Assembly: GCF_001429045.1 (NCBI RefSeq)
Contig: NZ_LMHY01000027.1
Coordinates: forward strand, 310,001 to 374,000
Reading direction: 5' to 3'
DNA length: 64,000 nt
Source of the DNA: Pseudomonas sp. Root71
Lineage (GTDB): Bacteria; Pseudomonadota; Gammaproteobacteria; Pseudomonadales; Pseudomonadaceae
Of this stretch, positions 35,790 to 44,619 are shown piece by piece (positions within the stretch are counted from its first letter, which is position 1; every line of letters starts with the position of its first letter). Under the pieces are notes generated by a model. The model saw only the letters and a list, made by a program, of their open reading frames with translations, ran no database searches and was not told the origin of the DNA. Both the position numbers and the translations under genes were made by a program.

Positions 35790-36407
35790 ATGAAAACCCG
35801 CGACCGGATCCTCGAATGTGCCCTGCAGTTGTTCAATCAAAAGGGCGAACCGAATGTCTCCACCATGGAAGTTGCCAATGAAATGGGCATCAGCCCGGGC
35901 AACCTCTACTACCACTTCCACGGTAAGGAACCGCTGATTCTCGGGCTGTTCGAGCGCTTCCAGGGAGAACTGACGCCCTTGCTCGATCCACCGGCCGATG
36001 CCGAACTGGCACCCGAAGAATACTGGCTGTTCCTGCACCTGATCGTCGAGCGCCTGTCCCACTACCGGTTCCTGTTCCAGGACCTGTCGAACCTCGCCGG
36101 GCGCCTGCCGAAACTGGCCAAGGGCATTCGCAATCTGCTCAATGCACTCAAGCGCACACTGGCGTCGCTGCTGGCGCGGTTGCAGGCGCAAGGACTGCTG
36201 GTCAGCGATACCCAGGCACTGGGGCAACTGGTGGAACAGATCACCATGACGCTGCTGTTCTCACTGGATTACCAGCGGATCCTGGATCGTCAGGGCGAGG
36301 TGCGATTGGTGGTTTACCAGATCATGATGCTGGTGGCGCCGCACCTGCTGCCGTCGATGAAGGCTGCAACCGAACAGATGGCGATGGAGTATCTGGAAGA
36401 CCATTAA
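35790..36407 (+). CDS. phaD: TetR-family regulator of PHA genes
   Basis: The 205-residue protein has an N-terminal TetR helix-turn-helix (residues 1-50: RILECALQLFNQKGEPNVST, then NEMGISPGNLYYHFHGKEPL) and a helical C-terminal ligand domain. In P. putida PhaD acts, unusually for TetR proteins, as an activator of phaC1 and phaI promoters and binds a CoA intermediate. It is the last gene of phaC1ZC2D. Confidence 0.95.
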   Translation: MKTRDRILECALQLFNQKGEPNVSTMEVANEMGISPGNLYYHFHGKEPLILGLFERFQGELTPLLDPPADAELAPEEYWLFLHLIVERLSHYRFLFQDLSNLAGRLPKLAKGIRNLLNALKRTLASLLARLQAQGLLVSDTQALGQLVEQITMTLLFSLDYQRILDRQGEVRLVVYQIMMLVAPHLLPSMKAATEQMAMEYLEDH

Positions 36408-36411
36408 GATC

Positions 36412-36479
36412 AAAAGATCGCAGCCTTCGGCAGCTCCTACGATTGCCCTGTAGGAGCTGCCGAAGGCTGCGATCTTTTT
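36412..36479. repeat. Paired REP element, family B
   Basis: AAAGATCGCAGCCTTCGGC... (36412-36440) and its complement (36450-36479) around a 9-base loop, ending in five Ts on the plus strand. It directly follows phaD and might add termination before the main terminator. Confidence 0.9.
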
Positions 36480-36492
36480 CTATACACAAACA

Positions 36493-36524
36493 AAAACGCC
36501 CGGCCTTCACAGGCCGGGCGTTTT
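36493..36524. terminator. Bidirectional terminator between phaD and phaF
   Basis: AAAACGCCCGGCC (36493-36505) pairs with GGCCGGGCGTTTT (36512-36524) around a 6-base loop. A-run and T-run on either side let it serve both the phaD transcript (plus) and the phaI-phaF transcript (minus), which converge here. Confidence 0.95.
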
Positions 36525-36539
36525 CTTGAGCCCTGAAAA

Positions 36540-37400
36540 TCAGGACTGACTGGTTGGCGTCGTTGGAGCTGGCGCGACAGTCGGGGTGACAGCAGGGGTC
36601 GGTGCGGTCGCGGAGTTCGATGCGCTGACCGGAGCTGCCGGCGTTGCCGGTTTGGCAGCTGCCACTGCTGGTTTTGGCGCGGCGGCTTTTGGAGCTGCCG
36701 GCTTTTTCACCGCTGGTTTTTTCGCTGCAGCGGGTTTGGCTGCTGGCTTGGCCGCTGCAGTTTTCGCTGCAGGCTTGGCGGCCGGTTTAGCCGCAGGTTT
36801 AGCGGCGGCTTTTGCGGCAACCGGCTTGGCCGCTGGTTTGGCTGCGGCCGGTTTGGCGGCTGCAGTTTTAGCCGCAGGCTTGGCAGCAGGTTTGGCCGCT
36901 GCTTTTGCCAGTGGCTTGGCTGCGGTTTTGGCGGCCGGTTTGGCAGCAGGCTTGGCCGCCGCGGTTTTCGCCGCAACAGGCGCAACCTTGGCACCGGTCA
37001 GTTTTTCGATTTGCTTGGTCAGTGTTTCGACCTTGCTGTGCAGTGCCTTGACTTCGTTGCGGCTCGGTACGCCCAGACGCGAAATGGCGCTGTTCAGACG
37101 CTTGTCGAAAGCACCTTCCAGCTCATCCCACTTGCCCAGTGCGCGATCTTTCACGCCGCTGATACGCGATTTGGCCGAAGAAGCGGAGTCCTTGGCGGCG
37201 TCGACAGTCTTGCCAACAGCGCTCTTGGTGAGCTTCTCGGCTTTCTCGCCGTCTTTAACCAATGCATCGAAGAGTTTGCTGCCGTCAGTGTCGATCTTCG
37301 AGTACACGCCTAAACCAGCCAGCCAGATTTTTCGGGAGTAATCTTCAACCTTCCCGATCCACGAGCTGCCTTCTTTTTCGGTTTTCTTTTTAACAGCCAT
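36540..37400 (-). CDS. phaF: Phasin PhaF with histone-like Lys/Ala/Pro tail
   Basis: The 286-residue granule protein has an N-terminal phasin domain (about 1-140; SSWIGKVEDYSRKIWLAGLGVY), a coiled coil (VKALHSKVETLTKQIEKL) and a tail from about 150 of degenerate AAAKPAAKP repeats resembling histone H1. In P. putida PhaF binds both the granule and DNA and helps share granules between daughters. It is longer than P. putida PhaF (about 255), with extra tail repeats. The ATG at 37400 has AAGGAG upstream and lies 10 bases after phaI. Confidence 0.95.
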   Translation of the reverse strand: MAVKKKTEKEGSSWIGKVEDYSRKIWLAGLGVYSKIDTDGSKLFDALVKDGEKAEKLTKSAVGKTVDAAKDSASSAKSRISGVKDRALGKWDELEGAFDKRLNSAISRLGVPSRNEVKALHSKVETLTKQIEKLTGAKVAPVAAKTAAAKPAAKPAAKTAAKPLAKAAAKPAAKPAAKTAAAKPAAAKPAAKPVAAKAAAKPAAKPAAKPAAKTAAAKPAAKPAAAKKPAVKKPAAPKAAAPKPAVAAAKPATPAAPVSASNSATAPTPAVTPTVAPAPTTPTSQS

Positions 37401-37410
37401 CCCGTTCTCC

Positions 37411-37833
37411 TTAAGATTTACGCGCGACACGTTCGAGCAATGCCGTCAGCTCATCGAGCTTAGCAGAGAGTGTCTCAACGTCATGTTTAGACGGAATACC
37501 GATACGATTCAAGGCACTTGCGACACGCGTGTCGAACGCCTTCTCGACCTTGTCGAGTTGAACTTCGACACGGCCTTTGAAAGTGCTGACTTCACTCTTG
37601 GCTTCATCGATCTCGGCATTGGCCGCTTCAAGTTTCTCGGCAACTACCTTTTTGCCTTTCTTTTCAACAACCTGACCAGCCTTGATCAGCTCTTGAAAGT
37701 ACTCGCTGCCCTCTTGGCCGACCTTGGCGTAGGCACCCAGGCCTGCCAGCCAGATCTTGCGGGCATAGGATTTGACGTCGCCCAGCGTGCCAGTCGACGG
37801 GTCGATTTTTTTCTTCAAAATAACTTTGGCCAT
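37411..37833 (-). CDS. phaI: Phasin PhaI
   Basis: The 140-residue granule-coating protein shares the phasin domain of PhaF (SYARKIWLAGLGAYAKVGQEG) and a C-terminal coiled coil, but lacks the histone-like tail. It is the main mcl-PHA phasin in P. putida. The ATG at 37833 has GAGGTG upstream. It heads phaI-phaF, which in P. putida is activated by PhaD. Confidence 0.96.
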   Translation of the reverse strand: MAKVILKKKIDPSTGTLGDVKSYARKIWLAGLGAYAKVGQEGSEYFQELIKAGQVVEKKGKKVVAEKLEAANAEIDEAKSEVSTFKGRVEVQLDKVEKAFDTRVASALNRIGIPSKHDVETLSAKLDELTALLERVARKS

Positions 37834-37964
37834 GGTGCACCTCACGCGCAGAAGGTTTGAGGAACTGCCCGCGAAATTGTCGGGCTTGGGCACAAAGTAG
37901 GGAGAAAAATTAGAAACGGCACCCTAACAACTGACATAAACCTTTGGCTTCGCCACAAAACAAA

Positions 37965-38054
37965 TGTGGGAGCGGGCTTGCTCGCGAAGGCGTCAGGTCA
38001 GTCAATATCAATGTTGAATGACGCACCGCTTTCGCGAGCAAGCCCGCTCCCACA
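37965..38054. repeat. Paired REP element, family A
   Basis: Facing units at 37965-37989 and 38029-38054 lie between the granule-family gene and phaI. They separate phaI from the upstream minus-strand gene. Confidence 0.9.
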
Positions 38055-38078
38055 GGGGGATCTCATTTCAAACAGAAA

Positions 38079-38354
38079 TCAGACCAACGCCTTGTCCAGC
38101 GCCTTCTCGATTTCCGCCTTGATCATGCCGCTCATGGCCGACATCATCAGGCCCAGTTCCACGTCGACCTTGATCGAGTCTTCACTGACATGCACCGCGC
38201 CCTTCACACCCGAGCGCTTGAGGTTCAGGGTGTCGCCGGACCACTGCGGCTCCAGGCCATACTGGTCGGAAAGTTTCTGCGCCAGCTTGTCGGCCTTTTC
38301 GCGAGCCGCTTCCTTACCCAGGCCATGGGCACGTTCAACACTAATACGGGCCAT
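38079..38354 (-). CDS. Polyhydroxyalkanoic acid system family protein
   Basis: The 91-residue protein (MARISVERAHGLGKEAAREKADKL at its start, split here for family comparison: helix, then beta region SGDTLNLKRSGVKGAVHV, then VDVELGLMMSAMSGMIKAEIEKAL) belongs to a small family found beside pha genes. It resembles an SRPBCC/START-like mini-domain in its mix of strands and a C-terminal helix, but its function is unknown. It is transcribed toward phaI and divergently from ubiE. Confidence 0.85.
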   Translation of the reverse strand: MARISVERAHGLGKEAAREKADKLAQKLSDQYGLEPQWSGDTLNLKRSGVKGAVHVSEDSIKVDVELGLMMSAMSGMIKAEIEKALDKALV

Positions 38355-38509
38355 CGAATGACTCCTGCTTTATGGATGCTTTCCCGAGGCATCTTGACCT
38401 CTGCTGCGTCAAAACGTCCCGATGGTTGCCCATCTTACCTTCAGCCTTGCCAAGACAAAGCATGCCTTGGGGATTAGAATGTCGCGCATTCTCTTTTGGT
38501 GACAGCGAT

Positions 38510-39280
38510 ATGACTGATCAGCGCAAAGGCAGCGATGCCGAACCCACCACTCACTTCGGCTTCAAAAACGTTCCGGAAAGCCAGAAAGCGGAAAAAGTCG
38601 CTGAGGTTTTCCACTCGGTAGCCGCCAAGTACGACCTGATGAACGACCTTCTGTCGGGCGGCATGCACCGCCTGTGGAAGCGTTTTGCGATCGAATTGTC
38701 GGGCGTGCGCACCGGTAACCGCGTGCTGGACATCGCCGGCGGTACCGGCGATCTGACCCGCAAGTTCTCGCACCTGGTAGGCCCGACCGGCCAGGTCGTG
38801 TTGGCCGACATCAACGAATCCATGCTCAAGGTCGGTCGTGACCGCCTGCTGGACCTCGGTGTGGCCGGCAATGTCGAATTCGTCCAGGCCGATGCGGAAA
38901 AACTGCCGTTCCCGGACAACCATTTCGACTGCGTGACCATCGCCTTCGGCCTGCGTAACGTGACCCACAAGGAAGATGCCCTGCGCTCGATGCTGCGCGT
39001 GCTCAAGCCTGGCGGCCGTTTGCTGGTGCTGGAGTTCTCCAAGCCGACCAACGCGCTGATGTCCAAGGCCTACGACGCCTACTCGTTCGCCTTCATGCCG
39101 CTGATGGGCAAGCTGATCACCAACGATTCGGAAAGCTATCGCTACCTGGCCGAATCGATCCGCATGCACCCGAACCAGGAAACCCTGAAGTCGATGATGG
39201 TCGAGGCCGGTTTCGATCGCGTGACCTATCACAACATGACCGCAGGCATCGTTGCCCTGCACCGCGGCATCAAGCCCTGA
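38510..39280 (+). CDS. ubiE: Ubiquinone/menaquinone C-methyltransferase UbiE
   Basis: The 256-residue SAM-dependent methyltransferase adds the C2 methyl of ubiquinone. Seen: the UbiE motif YDLMNDLLSGGMHRLWKR, SAM loop VLDIAGGTGDLT, and FGLRNVTHKEDALRSMLRVLKPGGRL. ATG at 38510 gives the family N-terminus; in-frame codons upstream are not conserved. It heads ubiE-ubiJ-ubiB. Confidence 0.97.
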   Translation: MTDQRKGSDAEPTTHFGFKNVPESQKAEKVAEVFHSVAAKYDLMNDLLSGGMHRLWKRFAIELSGVRTGNRVLDIAGGTGDLTRKFSHLVGPTGQVVLADINESMLKVGRDRLLDLGVAGNVEFVQADAEKLPFPDNHFDCVTIAFGLRNVTHKEDALRSMLRVLKPGGRLLVLEFSKPTNALMSKAYDAYSFAFMPLMGKLITNDSESYRYLAESIRMHPNQETLKSMMVEAGFDRVTYHNMTAGIVALHRGIKP

Positions 39281-39903
39281 TGCTGCTCGCCGGCCTGCTC
39301 GCCAGCGTTGAACTCGGCCTGAACCGGGGGCTGCGTCTCGACAGCACGGCGCTGCCGCGGCTGGCGCACTTGACCGGCAAAGTGATTGCCGTCGATTGCC
39401 GCAGCCCGGCGCTGCAACTGTTCATCCTGCCCAGCGACGAAGGCCTGATGCTCGCCTCCCAGTGGGAAACCGGCGCCGATTGCACCTTGCGTGCACCGGG
39501 CTCGAGCCTGTTGAAACTGGCGATGAGCAAGGACAAGACCTCGATCCTGCACAGCCCTGAAGTCGAACTCGATGGCGACAGCGGCGTGCTGCTGGAACTG
39601 GCGGCGATCCTCCAGGACCTCGAACTGGACTGGGAGTACGAGCTGTCGCGCTGGCTCGGCCCGGTAGCCACGCAGCTGGTCGGCGGTCACCTGCGCAGCC
39701 GCGCCCGCTGGTATCAACAAGGCTTTGCCAGCCTGGGCCAGAACCTGGGCGAATACCTGGCCGAAGAATCGCGCACCCTCGTCGGTCAGCGCGAGGCCGA
39801 AGCCCGATTCAGTGAACTGGACCAGATCAAGCTCGATCTGGAACGTCTCGAGGCGCGTTTCGAGCGCCTTTCCCGATCCCTCGACCCAAGCGATAACGCA
39901 TGA
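39280..39903 (+). CDS. ubiJ: Ubiquinone biosynthesis accessory factor UbiJ
   Basis: The 207-residue protein has an N-terminal SCP2 lipid-binding domain (about 10-110) and a C-terminal coiled coil (EARFSELDQIKLDLERLEARFERL). In E. coli UbiJ forms part of the soluble complex that carries hydrophobic ubiquinone intermediates. The start overlaps the ubiE stop (TGATG) and the end overlaps ubiB (ATGA). Confidence 0.92.
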   Translation: MLLAGLLASVELGLNRGLRLDSTALPRLAHLTGKVIAVDCRSPALQLFILPSDEGLMLASQWETGADCTLRAPGSSLLKLAMSKDKTSILHSPEVELDGDSGVLLELAAILQDLELDWEYELSRWLGPVATQLVGGHLRSRARWYQQGFASLGQNLGEYLAEESRTLVGQREAEARFSELDQIKLDLERLEARFERLSRSLDPSDNA

Positions 39904-41504
39904 AGCTGCTTGCCGTCCGCCGTTTGTTGCGCATCCAGCGCGTCGTGATCCGTTACCGCCTCGATGACCTGCTGTTCGCCCTGCCACTGCCCTGGTTCTT
40001 GCGGGCACTGCGTTATGCCTTGCCGTGGCGCTGGTTCCCACGCAAGACCCTGGACCTGAGCCGTGGCGCGCGCTTGCGCCTGGCATTACAGGACCTGGGG
40101 CCGATCTTCATCAAGTTCGGACAGATCCTGTCCACCCGCCGCGACCTGCTGCCCGAAGACATCGCCGATGAGCTGATGAAGTTGCAGGACCGGGTGCCGC
40201 CGTTCGACTCGCAAGTGTCGGTCAAGCTGATCGAAGAACAGCTGGGCAAGAAAATCAGCGAAGTGTTCAGCCGTTTCGACGTCGAACCGCTGGCCTCGGC
40301 CTCGGTGGCGCAGGTGCATGCCGCGCAACTGAAAACCGGTGAAGAAGTCGTGGTCAAGGTGATCCGCCCGGGCCTCAAGCCGGTGATCGCCCAAGACCTG
40401 GCGTGGCTGTTCATCCTCGCCCGCGCCGCCGAAAAACTCTCGGCCGATGCGCGCCTGCTGCACCCGGTGGACGTGGTCAGCGACTACGAAAAAACCATCT
40501 ACGACGAACTCGACCTATTGCGCGAGGCGGCCAATGCCAGCCAGTTGAAGCGCAATTTCGAAGGCTCGCCGCTGCTGTACGTGCCGCAAGTCTATTGGGA
40601 CTGGTGCCGGCCGAAAGTGCTGGTGATGGAACGCATCTACGGCATTCAGGTCACCGATCTGGCGACTCTTGCCGACCAGCGCACCGACATGAAAATGCTC
40701 GCCGAACGTGGCGTGGAGATTTTCTTCACCCAGGTGTTCCGCGACAGCTTCTTCCACGCCGACATGCACCCTGGCAACATTTTCGTCAGCACCGTGAATC
40801 CGTGGAGCCCGCAGTACATTGCCATCGACTGCGGCATCGTCGGCAGCCTGACCCCGGAAGACCAGGATTACCTGGCGCGCAACCTGTTCGCCTTCTTCAA
40901 GCGCGATTACCGTCGCGTGGCGCAGTTGCACATTGATTCGGGCTGGGTGCCGGCGGAAACCAAACTCAACGAGTTCGAAGCAGCGATCCGTACCGTGTGC
41001 GAGCCGATCTTCGAAAAACCGTTAAAAGATATTTCCTTCGGCCAGGTGCTGATGCGCCTGTTCCAGACTGCGCGCCGCTTCAACATGGAAGTGCAGCCAC
41101 AATTGGTCCTGCTGCAAAAAACCCTGCTGAACATCGAAGGCCTGGGCCGCCAGCTGTACCCGGACCTCGATCTGTGGAACACCGCGCAGCCGTTCCTCGA
41201 ACGCTGGATGCGCGAGCGGGTCAGCCCCAAAGCCCTGCTCGGCAATGTGCACAGCCAGTTCGAACAGATCCCGCACCTGGCCAACATGGCCCGCGACCTG
41301 CTCGAACGCATGTCACAACCCCATGCCCTCAACCCGCCGCCTTCGTGGCACCGACGCCGTGACGACTGGTTCCTGCGCCTGCTCGGTACGGCCCACCTGG
41401 CCGGTGGCGCCGTCCTTGCCGCGGGCGGTCCGCTGAACCAGTTGGCCTATTGGCCGGCGGGAATCATGATGGCGGTCGGTTTGTATCTGGTCGTGCGCCG
41501 ATAG
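39900..41504 (+). CDS. ubiB: Atypical kinase/ATPase UbiB
   Basis: The 534-residue membrane-anchored protein belongs to the ADCK/ABC1 family. Seen: the KxGQ motif in FIKFGQILSTRRDLLPEDI, the Ala-rich loop ASASVAQVHAA, the metal-binding FHADMHPGN, and two C-terminal membrane helices (about 495-530). ATPase activity supports ubiquinone assembly, likely by extracting precursors from the membrane. Confidence 0.97.
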   Translation: MKLLAVRRLLRIQRVVIRYRLDDLLFALPLPWFLRALRYALPWRWFPRKTLDLSRGARLRLALQDLGPIFIKFGQILSTRRDLLPEDIADELMKLQDRVPPFDSQVSVKLIEEQLGKKISEVFSRFDVEPLASASVAQVHAAQLKTGEEVVVKVIRPGLKPVIAQDLAWLFILARAAEKLSADARLLHPVDVVSDYEKTIYDELDLLREAANASQLKRNFEGSPLLYVPQVYWDWCRPKVLVMERIYGIQVTDLATLADQRTDMKMLAERGVEIFFTQVFRDSFFHADMHPGNIFVSTVNPWSPQYIAIDCGIVGSLTPEDQDYLARNLFAFFKRDYRRVAQLHIDSGWVPAETKLNEFEAAIRTVCEPIFEKPLKDISFGQVLMRLFQTARRFNMEVQPQLVLLQKTLLNIEGLGRQLYPDLDLWNTAQPFLERWMRERVSPKALLGNVHSQFEQIPHLANMARDLLERMSQPHALNPPPSWHRRRDDWFLRLLGTAHLAGGAVLAAGGPLNQLAYWPAGIMMAVGLYLVVRR

Positions 41505-41585
41505 CCAGTTGTGTGAACGACTGGCACACTGTTTGAACGCCTGAGCTCGGCTATTGAAGTGTCGAGCCCGCTGTCGGAGTCGAAG

Positions 41586-41987
41586 ATGAAAAACTGGCTG
41601 GACGAGATCAAGTGGGACGCTGACGGCCTGGTGCCGGCCATTGCCCAGGATCACAAGACCGGGCGCGTCCTGATGATGGCCTGGATGAACCGCGAAGCAC
41701 TGGAACTGACCGCTGCCGAGAACCGCGCCATTTACTGGTCACGTTCGCGTGGCAAGCTGTGGCGCAAGGGCGAAGAGTCCGGCCATGTGCAAACCCTGCA
41801 CGAGATGCGCCTGGACTGCGACGCCGACGTCATCATCCTGATGGTCGAGCAGATCGGCGACATCGCCTGCCATACCGGCCGCCAGAGCTGCTTCTACCGC
41901 GTCTATGAGAACGGCGACTGGACAACCGTCGACCCGGTCCTGAAAGATCCGCACGCCATCTATTGCGCAGGGCACAAACATGAGTGA
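41586..41987 (+). CDS. hisI: Phosphoribosyl-AMP cyclohydrolase
   Basis: The 133-residue zinc enzyme catalyses the third step of histidine biosynthesis. Seen: GLVPAIAQDHKTGRVLMMAWMN, WSRSRGKLWRKGEESGH, and DCDAD with CHTGRQSCFYR holding metal-binding residues. In Pseudomonas it is separate from hisE, unlike the fused enterobacterial HisIE. Translation from 41586 gives the conserved MKNWLDEIKWD start. Confidence 0.96.
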   Translation: MKNWLDEIKWDADGLVPAIAQDHKTGRVLMMAWMNREALELTAAENRAIYWSRSRGKLWRKGEESGHVQTLHEMRLDCDADVIILMVEQIGDIACHTGRQSCFYRVYENGDWTTVDPVLKDPHAIYCAGHKHE

Positions 41988-42312
41988 CACGCTGAACCGT
42001 CTGGCCGAGGTACTGGAAGAGCGCAAAGGCGCCGCTGCCGACAGCTCATACGTCGCCAGCCTGTACCACAAGGGCTTGAACAAGATTCTGGAAAAAGTCG
42101 GCGAAGAGTCGGTCGAAACCATCATCGCCGCCAAGGACGCCGCCGTCAGCGGCGACTGCAGCGATGTGATCTACGAAACCGCCGATCTGTGGTTCCACAG
42201 TATGGTCATGCTCGCCCAACTGGGGCAGCATCCACAGGCTGTACTCGATGAACTGGACCGTCGTTTCGGTCTCTCCGGACACGCCGAGAAAGCCTCGCGC
42301 CCGTCCGCCTGA
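41980..42312 (+). CDS. hisE: Phosphoribosyl-ATP pyrophosphohydrolase
   Basis: The 110-residue all-alpha NTP pyrophosphatase carries out the second step of histidine biosynthesis. KILEKVGEESVETIIAAKD holds the metal-binding glutamates and SDVIYETADLWFH the second set. It overlaps hisI by 8 bases, so translation is coupled. Confidence 0.96.
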   Translation: MSDTLNRLAEVLEERKGAAADSSYVASLYHKGLNKILEKVGEESVETIIAAKDAAVSGDCSDVIYETADLWFHSMVMLAQLGQHPQAVLDELDRRFGLSGHAEKASRPSA

Positions 42313-42337
42313 ATAACTATTAGAGAGGAGCAGCAGC

Positions 42338-42610
42338 ATGGGCATTTTTGACTGGAAACACTGGATCGTCATCCTGGTGGTCGTGGTACTGGTGTTCGGC
42401 ACCAAGAAACTGAAAAACCTTGGCACCGACGTCGGCGAGTCGATCAAGGGCTTCAAGAAAGCCATGAACGATGACGAAAAACCGGCCGATCCGAATGCGA
42501 CCCCGGCCCAACCGGTTCCACCGGTACAGCCTCAGGCCTCTGTAAATCAGCCGCACACCATCGACGTGCAGGCACAGAAAGTCGAAGAGCCGATCCGCAA
42601 AGACGTGTGA
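42338..42610 (+). CDS. tatA: Twin-arginine translocase subunit TatA
   Basis: The 90-residue protein has one N-terminal helix (about 7-20) followed by the FGTKKLKNLGTDVGESIKGF amphipathic helix and a polar tail. It oligomerises to make the translocation path. A strong GAGAGGAG Shine-Dalgarno precedes the ATG. Confidence 0.97.
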   Translation: MGIFDWKHWIVILVVVVLVFGTKKLKNLGTDVGESIKGFKKAMNDDEKPADPNATPAQPVPPVQPQASVNQPHTIDVQAQKVEEPIRKDV

Positions 42611-42620
42611 GCACTGACTA

Positions 42621-43073
42621 ATGTTTGGTATCAGCTTCTCTGAACTGCTGCTCGTCGGCCTCGTCGCCCTGCTGGTGCTGGGTCCCGAGCGCTTGCCGGG
42701 CGCTGCGCGCACCGCTGGCCTGTGGGTCGGGCGCCTGAAGCGCAGCTTCAACGCAATCAAACAGGAAGTTGAACGTGAAATCGGTGCCGACGAAATCCGT
42801 CGGCAACTGCACAACGAGCACATCCTGTCGCTTGAGCAGGAGGCGCGGAAAATCTTCACGCCGACCCAGCAGGAGCCGACGCCGGTGGAGCACGTGGGCG
42901 CGCAGACGATTCATGCGCCTGCCGCTGCCGTCGACCCGACACCCGCTCCCGTTGTCGCGCCTGTCGAACCTGCGCCTGTTGTTGCAGCCACTGCGGTTGA
43001 ACCCGTTACACCTGCGGCTGCGCCCGTTGCGCCGGCCCCTCATGACCCAACACTGCCGCCGCGAGCCCCATGA
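42621..43073 (+). CDS. tatB: Twin-arginine translocase subunit TatB
   Basis: The 150-residue protein begins MFGISFSELLLVGLVALLVL and continues GPERLPGAARTAGLW, with the conserved Glu8 in the helix and GPERLP hinge that distinguish TatB from TatA. The C-terminal Pro/Ala/Val-rich tail is low complexity. It forms the receptor with TatC. It ends in an ATGA overlap with tatC. Confidence 0.96.
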   Translation: MFGISFSELLLVGLVALLVLGPERLPGAARTAGLWVGRLKRSFNAIKQEVEREIGADEIRRQLHNEHILSLEQEARKIFTPTQQEPTPVEHVGAQTIHAPAAAVDPTPAPVVAPVEPAPVVAATAVEPVTPAAAPVAPAPHDPTLPPRAP

Positions 43074-43864
43074 GCGATCTTCCTGAAAACGACCAGCACA
43101 TGCCGCTGGTTTCGCACCTCACCGAGTTGCGTACCCGTCTGCTGCGCTGCGTAGCGGCGATCTTCATCATCTTTGCCGGGCTGTTCGCCTTTACCCAGCA
43201 GATCTACACCTTCGTCTCCACGCCGCTGCGCGCGTACCTGCCCGCTGGCGCGACGATGATTGCCACTGACGTGTCGTCGCCGTTCCTGACGCCACTGAAG
43301 CTGACAATGATGGTCTCGCTGTTCCTGGCCATCCCGGTGATCCTGCACCAGATCTGGGGTTTCATCGCCCCAGGCCTGTACAAGCATGAAAAGCGCATCG
43401 CCGTGCCCTTGCTGGTCTCCAGCATCTTTCTGTTCTACGCCGGCATGGCGTTCGCCTATTTCCTGGTGTTCCCGCTGATCTTCAAGTTCTTCGCCTCCGC
43501 CACCCCGGCCGGCGTGGAAATGATGACCGACATCACCAGCTACCTCGATTTCGTCATGACGCTGTTCTTCGCCTTTGGCGTGGCGTTCGAAATTCCGGTG
43601 GCCGTGGTGCTGCTGGTGTGGATCGGCGTGGTCGACGTCAAGTACCTGAAGAAGATCCGCCCGTACGTGATCATCGGCTGCTTCGTGGTCGGCATGATCC
43701 TGACGCCACCGGACATCTTCTCGCAGACCCTGCTGGCCGTGCCGATGTGGCTGTTGTTCGAGATCGGCATCCTGTTTGGCAGTCTGATCAGCAAGCGTGG
43801 CGAGCATCCGGACGACCAGCCGGCTGACGATCACAACGACCAGCCGCCAGCGACTCAAGCGTGA
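43070..43864 (+). CDS. tatC: Twin-arginine translocase subunit TatC
   Basis: The 264-residue polytopic protein binds twin-arginine signal peptides. Seen: HLTELRTRLLRC at the cytoplasmic N-terminus, YKHEKR in the first cytoplasmic loop, and six hydrophobic segments. The C-terminal tail is acidic and His-rich (GEHPDDQPADDHNDQ). Confidence 0.97.
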   Translation: MSDLPENDQHMPLVSHLTELRTRLLRCVAAIFIIFAGLFAFTQQIYTFVSTPLRAYLPAGATMIATDVSSPFLTPLKLTMMVSLFLAIPVILHQIWGFIAPGLYKHEKRIAVPLLVSSIFLFYAGMAFAYFLVFPLIFKFFASATPAGVEMMTDITSYLDFVMTLFFAFGVAFEIPVAVVLLVWIGVVDVKYLKKIRPYVIIGCFVVGMILTPPDIFSQTLLAVPMWLLFEIGILFGSLISKRGEHPDDQPADDHNDQPPATQA

Positions 43865-44568
43865 ACCTGCTGCTCCTTGAAGAGGCCGATTTCATTGCGG
43901 CCGACCGCGTGGTCCTGCGTGATCGCCGGTTGACCCACATGCAGGAAGTCCACCGCTGTGAAGTGGGCGACAGCATGCGCGTCGGGCGGATCGGCGGGCT
44001 GATGGGCTCGGCTGAAGTGCTGCGCCTGGACGCTGCTGAAGCTGAATTGCGCGTCACCCTCGATCAACCGCCACCCGCCAAGCTGCCGCTGACCCTGGTA
44101 CTGGCCCTGCCGCGCCCCAAAATGCTGCGCAGGGTGTTCCAGACCGTGGCGGCCATGGGTGTGCCGCGTATCGTGCTGGTGAACAGCTATCGCGTCGAGA
44201 AGAGCTTCTGGCAGACGCCGTTCCTGGAGCCCGAGGCGATTCGCGAGCAGCTGATCCTCGGCCTCGAACAGGCCCGGGACAGCGTACTGCCGCAAGTCGT
44301 GATCGAGAAGCGCTTCAAGCCCTTCGTCGAAGACCGTCTGCCCGCGATCACTGAAGGCACCCTCGGCCTGGTGGGTCATCCGGGCAATTACCCGCCTTGC
44401 CCTCGCGCCCTCAGCGAACCGGTGACCCTGGCTATCGGCCCCGAGGGTGGCTGGATTCCCTACGAGATCGACCTGCTGGGCAAGTCCGGCCTACAACCGG
44501 TGCAACTGGGCGAACGCATCCTGCGCGTCGAAACCGCCGTAACCGCGTTGCTGGCACGCCTTTTCTAA
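43861..44568 (+). CDS. rsmE: 16S rRNA (uracil1498-N3)-methyltransferase
   Basis: The 235-residue SPOUT methyltransferase has an N-terminal PUA-like domain and a C-terminal knot with AIGPEGGWIPYEIDLLGKSG and LGERILRVETAVTALL (SAM site). It starts with GTG inside the tatC stop (GTGA overlap), so it is coupled to the tat operon. Confidence 0.95.
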   Translation: MNLLLLEEADFIAADRVVLRDRRLTHMQEVHRCEVGDSMRVGRIGGLMGSAEVLRLDAAEAELRVTLDQPPPAKLPLTLVLALPRPKMLRRVFQTVAAMGVPRIVLVNSYRVEKSFWQTPFLEPEAIREQLILGLEQARDSVLPQVVIEKRFKPFVEDRLPAITEGTLGLVGHPGNYPPCPRALSEPVTLAIGPEGGWIPYEIDLLGKSGLQPVQLGERILRVETAVTALLARLF

Positions 44569-44619
44569 TCCCGAACACAATCCCACAGGTCATCATCCGC
44601 CCATACATCGGGCGACGCC

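Noticed and set aside
23288..38054. Repeated palindromes considered as CRISPR
   Set aside because: Copies are scattered one pair per gap, inverted rather than direct, with no regular spacers or cas genes.
38372..38509. 46-codon N-terminal extension of ubiE
   Set aside because: Extension is Cys/Pro/Trp-rich and unlike UbiE; the family start is at 38510.
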